This document shows, piece after piece, positions 48,252 through 54,789 of a stretch of 64,000 nucleotides of DNA. The DNA is taken from assembly GCA_963772955.1 (NCBI GenBank), contig CAVYZF010000004.1, forward strand, positions 248,001 through 312,000, read 5' to 3'. Origin of the DNA: Gp6-AA40 sp963772955 (lineage in GTDB: Bacteria > Acidobacteriota > Vicinamibacteria > Vicinamibacterales > UBA2999). Within the stretch, counting starts at the first letter, position 1. Every line of letters begins with the position of its first letter. The notes under the pieces are model-generated. The model worked only from the letters and a program-made list of their open reading frames with translations, was not told where the DNA came from and ran no database searches. The position numbers and the translations under genes were made by a program.

Positions 48252-48725
48252 GTGACTCTTCAGGACCTCTTACCACTCGTCGAACAGTACCGCGCCGGCC
48301 TCGATGCGGAGCTGATGCTCCTCCATCGCCTGCAGGCGATCGCCGTCGATCAGCGGCGCGCGAGCGAGACCGGATCGGCGACCGAGATGCAAGGGTCGGT
48401 CGACAACCGCGATCGCGTCATGGCCACGCTCGTCACGGTCGAACACGAGCTCAAGGGCGTTCGCCAACAGCTGCTCAAGTTCCGCGAGTACCTCGCGGAC
48501 ATGCCGGCCTTCCAGGAAATCGTCGCGCTCCATCGTCAGGCCGCAGACCTCGTCGCGGACATCGTGGCGGTCGACGAGGACTCGGTGCAGGCGCTGAAGA
48601 ACGCCGAGCAGGCGCGTCACCTCGCGGCGCAAGCGCTCGAGCAGGGCGAGAGCACGCTCGCGGCATATCGGCGCGTTGTGACTCCGACACTCGCGTCGGC
48701 GACGCTGGTGAATAGACGGGGCTGA
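48252..48725 (+). CDS. FlgN-like flagellar chaperone
   Basis: 157 residues, entirely helical with long heptads: VTLQDLLPLVEQYRAGLDAELMLLHRLQAIAVDQRRA, MATLVTVEHELKGVRQQLLKFREYLADM and EDSVQALKNAEQARHLAAQALEQGESTLAAYRRV. Position directly after fliS (4 bases between stop and GTG) and the helical pattern fit a FlgN/FliT-type export chaperone. No single diagnostic motif exists, so a generic flagellar helper is also possible. A hairpin terminator follows. Confidence 0.5.
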   Translation: MTLQDLLPLVEQYRAGLDAELMLLHRLQAIAVDQRRASETGSATEMQGSVDNRDRVMATLVTVEHELKGVRQQLLKFREYLADMPAFQEIVALHRQAADLVADIVAVDEDSVQALKNAEQARHLAAQALEQGESTLAAYRRVVTPTLASATLVNRRG

Positions 48726-48728
48726 TCT

Positions 48729-48751
48729 CGGGTCTTGCTTTTCTAGACCCG
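48729..48751. terminator. Hairpin terminator after the flagellin operon
   Basis: CGGGTCT (48729-48735) pairs with AGACCCG (48745-48751) around TGCTTTTCT. It follows the plus-strand stop by 3 bases and overlaps the 3' end of the convergent APC permease gene. Same core as the hairpin at 6731. Confidence 0.6.
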
Positions 48752-50071
48752 CCTTGGGTCACGTCGAAACGCGTATACCGCGGTCGCGGCGGCAACCACC
48801 CCTGCAACTGCCATCATCTCGACCCTGCTGACTGTCGCGATGATTACTCCGATGATGATCACGCAGGTAAGCACTGGGATCAGCGCTCCACCCGGCGCGA
48901 TGAACGGAGCGCCATGCGCGCGGACATCTCTTCGTCTCAAGATCCATGCGGCGACCGCGACGGCGATATATACGATCAACGCGCTGACGTTGGTCAGGAT
49001 GAGCAGCTGCCGGAACGATCCGGAAAGTCCGAGTCCTACCGCCAACGCCGCGTAAACGACGATGGCGACGTGAGGTGTTCGACGCGACGGGTGCACCGAA
49101 GCCAGTGCTCGAGGCGCCAGCCGATCCTCGGCGAATGCGAAGAGCGATCGCGGGCCGGTGAGCACTGTTCCGCACAGAAACCCGAACATCGAGACCGTCG
49201 CGCCAACCAGCATGAGCGTGCGCCCGAAGGGACCAACGACGGTTGCCGCAGCATCGGCCAACGGCGCGACTCGATCATCCGGCAAGGCTGGCCCCAGCAG
49301 TCCTTGCGCCACGAGCTGAATGGCAATGTAGAGAATCACGACGCCCGCGATCGCCAGGAATATGGCGCGTGGCACCGTGCGCGACGGATCGCGGACTTCT
49401 CCGCTCGGCTGCAGAGCACCTTCGATTCCGAGAAACGCGAAGATGAGGACGCCTGAGGCACTCATGACCGACAGCGTCGATGGCGTTGACGACCACGACA
49501 GGTCATCCATTCGAACGAACCAGGCGCCCACGAGCACGAACAACAGTAGCGGCACCAGTTTGGCGACGACAGCAATTTCAACCAGGCGCGCTCCCCCCGT
49601 CACGCTGCGGATGTTGATCACCGCCGCAACTGACAACACCCCGACCATGATCACGTCCTGCACAATCGGCGAAGACGTCCCGAGCAGAGCCGCCGCCGAC
49701 GCTGCGAATGCCGACGCGACGAACGCGGCAGCCGCCAGAGCACTCACGACATTCAGTACGCCGGTGAGAAACCCGAGGAGCGGACCCAGTGCGGCCTCGA
49801 CGTAGGCGTACGGACCACCGCTCGTTGACACTCGGCTTCCCGCCTCCGCAAAGCACAGCACGCTCAGCGTCATGATGAACGCGCAGACCAGATACGCGAG
49901 GATCGCCGATGGACCGAGTTGCGCGGCGACGACGGCGGGCAGGACGAAGATGCCGCTGCCGACGGTGTAGTTGAAGATGACCGCGGCCAGCTGTCGAACG
50001 CCCAACTCGCGGGACAACAGGGCGTCTTTGGATTTCGGCTCTCGGCTTTCGACTCTTGGTTGTGTGGACAC
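48743..50071 (-). CDS. APC-family amino-acid permease
   Basis: 442 residues, about 12 membrane helices. LGVRQLAAVIFNYTVGSGIFVLPAVVAAQLGPSAILAYLVCAFIM is the first-helix signature with the GSGIF motif; then GGPYAYVEAALGPLLGFLTG, and FLGIEGALQPSGEVRDPSRTVPRAIFLAI in helix 6. Substrate cannot be assigned. Start taken as GTG 50071 so that residues begin shortly before the first helix; longer frames lead into the promoter shared with the divergent GNAT gene. Unrelated to the flagellar genes it faces. Confidence 0.85.
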   Translation of the reverse strand: MSTQPRVESREPKSKDALLSRELGVRQLAAVIFNYTVGSGIFVLPAVVAAQLGPSAILAYLVCAFIMTLSVLCFAEAGSRVSTSGGPYAYVEAALGPLLGFLTGVLNVVSALAAAAFVASAFAASAAALLGTSSPIVQDVIMVGVLSVAAVINIRSVTGGARLVEIAVVAKLVPLLLFVLVGAWFVRMDDLSWSSTPSTLSVMSASGVLIFAFLGIEGALQPSGEVRDPSRTVPRAIFLAIAGVVILYIAIQLVAQGLLGPALPDDRVAPLADAAATVVGPFGRTLMLVGATVSMFGFLCGTVLTGPRSLFAFAEDRLAPRALASVHPSRRTPHVAIVVYAALAVGLGLSGSFRQLLILTNVSALIVYIAVAVAAWILRRRDVRAHGAPFIAPGGALIPVLTCVIIIGVIIATVSRVEMMAVAGVVAAATAVYAFRRDPRRV

Positions 50072-50121
50072 GAGCGCAAAACTGTAACACTCAAAAACCG
50101 CGGTACACTGAAAGAAGAGCG

Positions 50122-51021
50122 ATGATCGTCCGCGACTGGCGCGATGCTGACCCCTCTGACACACAGGTGCTCTACGCACGCGAACAGGAGTACTGGGTTC
50201 GCGAGTTAGCGTGGGATGCCTCGACGGCCTGGCGCGAGATCGAACAGGCGCGTGTCACGTGGGGCCTGCCCGGATTCATCGCCGTCGACAGCGGCCGCAC
50301 GGTTCGTGGTTGGGCCTACTTCCTGCCCGAGGGCGAAACGGCGCATCTTGGTGGCGTCGTCGCGGACACGCGTGAGGCCACGAACGCGCTCCTCGATGCG
50401 TGCCTCGAGTCGGCCCTGCGTCCGCCACGTCCCGCGCGCGTCTCATGCTTTCTGCCGATTCGCGCCGACGGATTCGAGGAGGCGCTTGGCGAGCGCGGCT
50501 TCGTGTGCGAGCACTATCGCTACCTGACCCGGCCGATTGCCGCAGGCGACGACGCCACGCACGCGGAGTCATGGAATGCCGATGATCTTCTCCCTGCGGC
50601 CACGCTACTCCGTGACTCGTATGAAGACGAGGGCAAGCACTTCGCTCCTCGTGGCACGCCCGGGGAGTGGGAAGAGTACGTGCGCAGCCTGGTCGAGCGT
50701 CCCGGTTGCGGCGTGATCGAGCCTGCCGTGACGCGCGTCGTTCGCAACGGCGGCAATCTTCAGGCGTTGGTTCTCGCGACCAGAATCGCGCCAGGGACGT
50801 TACATCTGCCCCAGGTCGCCGTTCATCCCTCTCGTCGTCGTCAGGGTCTCGCCGAGCGACTCGTGGACGAAGCCTGTCGCGCGGCTGCTGCCCGCGGCGC
50901 CAAGCAGGCCACACTGCTGGTCGCCGATAGCAACACCAGCGCCCGCGCGCTCTACGACAAGATGGGATTCACGAGCACGTCCGCATTCATTGCGGGGACG
51001 TTGACGCTCGACGCGCCTTAG
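50122..51021 (+). CDS. GNAT-family N-acetyltransferase (two-domain)
   Basis: 299 residues. The C-terminal GNAT is clear: TLHLPQVAVHPSRRRQGLAERLVDEACRAAAARGAKQATLLVADSNTSARALYDKMGF in outline, with the RxxGLA acetyl-CoA loop. The N-terminal half (MIVRDWRDADPSDTQVLYAREQ, GWAYFLPEGETAHLGGVVADT) looks like a second, weaker GNAT-like domain. The ATG at 50122 has GAAGAG before it. Substrate unknown. It could in principle supply the N-acetyl step missing from the sugar operon, but nothing except distance (5 kb) supports that. Confidence 0.75.
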   Translation: MIVRDWRDADPSDTQVLYAREQEYWVRELAWDASTAWREIEQARVTWGLPGFIAVDSGRTVRGWAYFLPEGETAHLGGVVADTREATNALLDACLESALRPPRPARVSCFLPIRADGFEEALGERGFVCEHYRYLTRPIAAGDDATHAESWNADDLLPAATLLRDSYEDEGKHFAPRGTPGEWEEYVRSLVERPGCGVIEPAVTRVVRNGGNLQALVLATRIAPGTLHLPQVAVHPSRRRQGLAERLVDEACRAAAARGAKQATLLVADSNTSARALYDKMGFTSTSAFIAGTLTLDAP

Positions 51022-51211
51022 AACATGTTCGCGGTGCGTGCCCGCCGCAAAGGCCGCTGGCCCGTGGAACATCACCTGGGCCCCGCTCACCGGAATCTCA
51101 CGGAATACTCACCTCTAGGTGAAGACACCGGCTGGTCCGAGAGGGGATGCTTATCCGCCGGCTCGATGAGCACGGCCAGATGCGGACATCTGCGGACTGG
51201 AGGAGAAGCGT

Positions 51212-51274
51212 ATGAGTGCCGGCCTGGTGTGCGGGGAGCAGGTTCAGGGGCGCCTGCAGCGTGAGGCCAGATGA
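51212..51274 (+). CDS. Short leader ORF coupled to ADOP permease
   Basis: Twenty codons (MSAGLVCGEQVQGRLQREAR) behind a strong GGAGGAG, 7 bases before the ATG. Its TGA overlaps the permease ATG (51271-51274), and the permease has no comparable ribosome site of its own. It is therefore probably a translated leader that delivers ribosomes to the permease start. No function beyond that is visible. Confidence 0.35.
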   Translation: MSAGLVCGEQVQGRLQREAR

Positions 51275-53772
51275 CGGCGGTCTCGTGGGTCGACTGGAAG
51301 CTGGGCGCGCGTCTGCTGCTGAAATATCCGGCGCTCACGATCATCGGCGGGCTTTCGCTAGCGGCCGCGATTGCGATCGGGGCGGTCGGCATCGAACTCG
51401 CCGACGAACTGCTGTACAAACGCCTGCCGTTCGATGAGGGCGGCCGAGTCGTGCGCCTCGAGACGCGGGACGTGGCGGCGTCACGCGTGGAGCCAAGGGT
51501 ACTCCACGATTTCGCGATCTGGCGCCGGGCTCTGAAGACGGTGGCCGAACTCGGCGCCGCGCGCGTGAGCGAGCGTAACGTGCTCACCGGCGAAGGCCGC
51601 ATCGAAGCCCTGCGCGTCGCGGAGATCACGGCGTCGGCGTTTCCGCTTACCCGCGTGCCGCCACTGCTCGGCAGGCCGCTGCAACCGACGGACGAAATGC
51701 AGGGCGCGGAGCCCGTCGTGGTCCTGGCTTACGACGTCTGGCAGAGACAATTCCTACGCGACCCGGCGATCATCGGTCGCGTCGTGACAGTGGGCCGCAC
51801 GGCTCGCACCGTGGTGGGCGTGATGCCTCCGCGCTTCGGCTTCCCGCGCAATCAGCAGATATGGGTGCCATTGCTGGTCCAGGACGCGCCGCCGCGCGAC
51901 GGGCCGGCGGTGGACGTGTTCGGCCGGCTCGCCGACGGAGCGAGCTGGCAGGACGCCGCGGCGGAGCTCGACGTCGTCACGGCACGCTTTGCCACCGACC
52001 AGCCGGCAACCCACGCGCAGTTGCGGACGCGCGTTCGCGCATTCGCCGGGCGCACGCCGGGTGATCCGCTGCGGCTGGAAGATCTGGCGGTCCACGCCAT
52101 CGTCCTGCTGCTGCTGGGGGCGGTCTGCGCGAACGTCGCGACGTTGATCTTCGCGCGCACGGCGATGCGGGAGCCGGAGATCATCGTCCGCCACGCGCTC
52201 GGAGCGAGCCGTGCCCGCGTGATCGCGCAGATCGTCACCGAAGGGCTCGTGCTGACCCTCGCCGCCGCCGTGCTCGGGCTCGTCGTTGCCCAGACGACAG
52301 TGCGCTATGCCTGGGCGCGGGCGAGTGAAATCACTGGGGAGGACCTGCCGTTCTGGGTGGATCTGAAGCTCGAGCCTGGCACCATCGCGTATGCGCTGCT
52401 GCTCGCGCTTGTCGCCGCGGCACTGATCGGCCTGCTGCCCGCACTGAAAGCCACGGGCGCGTCCGTACAGCGGGGACTGCAAGGGATCACGAGCACCGGT
52501 GGGACGATGAAGTTCGGCGGGATCTGGTCGTTCATCATCGGCGCGCAGGTGGCGTTTACGCTGCTGTTCGTGCCCGCCGCGGTAGGCATCTTCACCAACT
52601 CTCTCCGCGACGAGTCGACGTGGGTCGCGTTTCCCGCGGAGCGTTACCTCACGCTCCGCCTCAGGATCGACAACGAGGCGCTGGCTGGCGAACGTGGTGT
52701 GCCTGACGATGGGCAGATTGGCGCGCGTCGCGCGCGTGCATACGAAACGCTCGTGGGCGTGTTGCGTGAGGAGCCTGGTGTGACGCACGTGACGTACGGC
52801 GATCGCCTGCAGACGATGTCCCCAGAGTGGGTGGCGGTGGAAATGGAGCAGGACGGGGTCCCCGCCGCGCGGACTTTGCGCGGTGGGGTGGAGGACGGTG
52901 CACCTCCGGCTCGCCTGCAGGGCAATTTCGAGGGCGGATTCGCGATGGCTGCTGTCGGTGCCGGCTATCACGACGCGTTCGGCGCCAAGATCGTGGCCGG
53001 CCGCGGCTTGCGTACCTCTGACGCTGGGGCGCCGAACGGGCCCGTCGTGGTCAACGAGGCGTTCATGCGCGTGGTGGGCAGGAATCCCGTGGGCGCACAC
53101 GTTCGCACGCTCCAACGAGGCAGCGAGCGCGAGCTGGGACCCTGGCACGAGATCGTCGGCGTGGTCACCGATCTGGAGACGTTGTTCCCCGCCGATTGGG
53201 GTGGGGCAGCCTACATCTATCGCGCGGCCTCCGTGGCGGAGCTCGATCCTGTCGTGGTCGCTGTGCGCGTCGCGGGGGACGCTGCGCCCCTCGCGTCTCG
53301 CATCGCCGCCCTTGCGCAGCAGGTCGATGTGGGCCTGCAGCTCCGGGACATCGTCACCCTCGAGGAGATCGTCGCGCAGCAGCGGGCGCCGGAGGTCATC
53401 GGCGTCGTCGTCTTCGGCAGCGTTCTGCTCGCGTCGGTGGTCTTCTCCGCGGCAGGTCTGTACGCGCTCATGGCCGTCGCCGTGGCGCGTCGCACCCGCG
53501 AGATCGGTATCCGTCTCGCACTCGGCGCCAACCCCCGGCACGTGCTCGGCAACGTGTTCGCTCGTGCCGGCCGTCAGCTCGGGGGCGGCATCATCGCCGG
53601 CAACAGCCTCATCTTGTTCCTCGCGTGGCGCGCTGACAGCCTGACCGCGGATCTCCTCGTCTCGTCAGTGATCACGTCCGTCATCATGGCGGCGGTGGGG
53701 GTGCTTGCGTGCGCCGCACCGGCGCGCCGCGCGCTGCGTGTTCAACCGACCGAGGCGCTACGGCAGAGTTGA
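51271..53772 (+). CDS. ADOP-type ABC transporter permease
   Basis: 833 residues, a MacB/FtsX duplicated permease of the acidobacterial duplicated orphan permease kind: no ATPase gene adjoins it. Helix 1: LLLKYPALTIIGGLSLAAAIAIGA; MacB-like periplasmic domain with VVLAYDVWQRQF, VGRTARTVVGVMPPRFGFP; permease core 1: LLLLGAVCANVATLIFARTAMREPEIIVRHALGASRARV; a second copy of periplasmic plus permease units ends ARRTREIGIRLALGANPRHVLGNVF and VQPTEALRQS. Substrate unknown; related proteins are thought to export peptides or lipids. Confidence 0.88.
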   Translation: MTAVSWVDWKLGARLLLKYPALTIIGGLSLAAAIAIGAVGIELADELLYKRLPFDEGGRVVRLETRDVAASRVEPRVLHDFAIWRRALKTVAELGAARVSERNVLTGEGRIEALRVAEITASAFPLTRVPPLLGRPLQPTDEMQGAEPVVVLAYDVWQRQFLRDPAIIGRVVTVGRTARTVVGVMPPRFGFPRNQQIWVPLLVQDAPPRDGPAVDVFGRLADGASWQDAAAELDVVTARFATDQPATHAQLRTRVRAFAGRTPGDPLRLEDLAVHAIVLLLLGAVCANVATLIFARTAMREPEIIVRHALGASRARVIAQIVTEGLVLTLAAAVLGLVVAQTTVRYAWARASEITGEDLPFWVDLKLEPGTIAYALLLALVAAALIGLLPALKATGASVQRGLQGITSTGGTMKFGGIWSFIIGAQVAFTLLFVPAAVGIFTNSLRDESTWVAFPAERYLTLRLRIDNEALAGERGVPDDGQIGARRARAYETLVGVLREEPGVTHVTYGDRLQTMSPEWVAVEMEQDGVPAARTLRGGVEDGAPPARLQGNFEGGFAMAAVGAGYHDAFGAKIVAGRGLRTSDAGAPNGPVVVNEAFMRVVGRNPVGAHVRTLQRGSERELGPWHEIVGVVTDLETLFPADWGGAAYIYRAASVAELDPVVVAVRVAGDAAPLASRIAALAQQVDVGLQLRDIVTLEEIVAQQRAPEVIGVVVFGSVLLASVVFSAAGLYALMAVAVARRTREIGIRLALGANPRHVLGNVFARAGRQLGGGIIAGNSLILFLAWRADSLTADLLVSSVITSVIMAAVGVLACAAPARRALRVQPTEALRQS

Positions 53773-53857
53773 CGTGCCTATCGCTAAACCTCCCGGCCCG
53801 TCTGCCGATACTCCTTTTCGAACGTCCTGAACGCCATCGCTCTTCTCAGGTTGACTC

Positions 53858-54013
53858 ATGCTTGGTTCCATCGCTCTATTTGTCCTCGTCGCACTCGTTG
53901 TCGCTGGTGCCCTCGTCCTGTATCGAGGACGACACCGCGATTCCTGGCGCTTCTTGCGCGACCTTAGTCCGGTGAGCGGGCAGTGGTTGGCCGACTATCG
54001 ACGCAGCGGCTAA
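53858..54013 (+). CDS. Small membrane protein, 51 residues
   Basis: MLGSIALFVLVALVVAGALVLY is one transmembrane helix; RGRHRDSWRFLRDLSPVSGQWLADYRRSG is a basic, Trp-containing cytoplasmic tail. AGG lies 7 bases before the ATG and third-position bases are mostly G/C or T as in nearby genes. Not recognised; size and layout resemble small regulatory membrane proteins. It lies in the gap after the ADOP gene. Confidence 0.45.
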   Translation: MLGSIALFVLVALVVAGALVLYRGRHRDSWRFLRDLSPVSGQWLADYRRSG

Positions 54014-54124
54014 TCACGACGCACTGCGCCTTTTGTTGCGACGAATCATAGCGGCCGGTAACGGCAGGGCATCCACCGCCGCGCAACACGTCGCACCGGT
54101 GCGTCGGCCTCTTACAATTTTGAC

Positions 54125-54619
54125 GTGGGCAGCAGCGTGGATGGACGTGCGGGGCCTCGTCGGCTCGATGCAGTGTGGCTGTTTCCGACCACCTTCGTCA
54201 TTCACCTCACTGAGGAGTACCTCGCTGCCGGCGGCTTTCCGTTCTGGGCCGAGCGAACGCTCGCGATTCGGTTCAGCAACGCGGAGTTCACCGCCTGGAG
54301 TACGTTGGCGCTCGGACTCACATGCCTGGGCGCATGGCTTGTGAGTCGCCATTCGAAGTTCAGGTTCATCGAGATCTCGCTCGCCATCGCCGTGTTGGGC
54401 AATGTCGCCATGCACGTGGTCGCCAGCCTCCTTACATGGACGTACGCGCCGGGTTTGGTCAGCGGCGTGCTCATCTGGGTTCCATTGGGCACCGTACGCC
54501 TTCGAAGCGCACGGCGCACGTCCACTCCGCGAGGCTACATTGCCGGCGTCTATCTGGGTCTCTCCGTCGTGCTGATCACGATGGCCGTCGTCGCGGTGGG
54601 TGGCTTCACGAGCTTGTGA
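54125..54619 (+). CDS. HXXEE-domain membrane protein
   Basis: 164 residues. VWLFPTTFVIHLTEEYLAAGGFPFW carries the HxxEE motif (HLTEE); helices follow: FTAWSTLALGLTCLGAWLVSR, EISLAIAVLGNVAMHVVASLL, GLVSGVLIWVPLG and YIAGVYLGLSVVLITMAVVAV. Function of the family is unknown. The start is uncertain (GTG 54125 or GTG 54140). Asn-Met-His in the third helix may belong to the active face. Confidence 0.65.
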   Translation: MGSSVDGRAGPRRLDAVWLFPTTFVIHLTEEYLAAGGFPFWAERTLAIRFSNAEFTAWSTLALGLTCLGAWLVSRHSKFRFIEISLAIAVLGNVAMHVVASLLTWTYAPGLVSGVLIWVPLGTVRLRSARRTSTPRGYIAGVYLGLSVVLITMAVVAVGGFTSL

Positions 54620-54769
54620 TACCGCCGTTGATACTAACGAGCGAAAACGTGCTCGTCCTACCTGCGGATATCTCCCATACGTTTCAGAAAACGCGAATTC
54701 ACCGCCGTCCTCGACTGCGAAAATAGCTAGCCAGATCGCCGTTATCCGCTCTCGCCGTGGCATGTCTTC

Positions 54770-54775
54770 TATAAT
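54770..54775 (+). promoter_or_regulatory. Candidate -10 element of the kinase gene
   Basis: TATAAT, 14 bases before the GTG start at 54790. If used, transcription would begin about 7 bases before the start codon, giving an almost leaderless message, consistent with the lack of a ribosome site. No clear -35. Confidence 0.3.
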
Positions 54776-54789
54776 CGCGGCCACCTACC

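Noticed and set aside
50122..51021. GNAT gene as the missing acetyltransferase of the sugar pathway
   Set aside because: It lies outside the operon, on the other side of an unrelated permease, and has a two-domain form unlike PseH or SpsD.
51754..53541. 595-codon minus-strand frame opposite the ADOP permease
   Set aside because: Composition is His/Arg/Asp-rich with no domain; it mirrors the codon bias of the true permease gene on the plus strand.
54014..54784. Long minus-strand frame opposite the HXXEE gene
   Set aside because: The plus strand has a recognisable HxxEE motif and membrane helices; the minus product is low-complexity and Arg/His-rich, typical of an antisense shadow.
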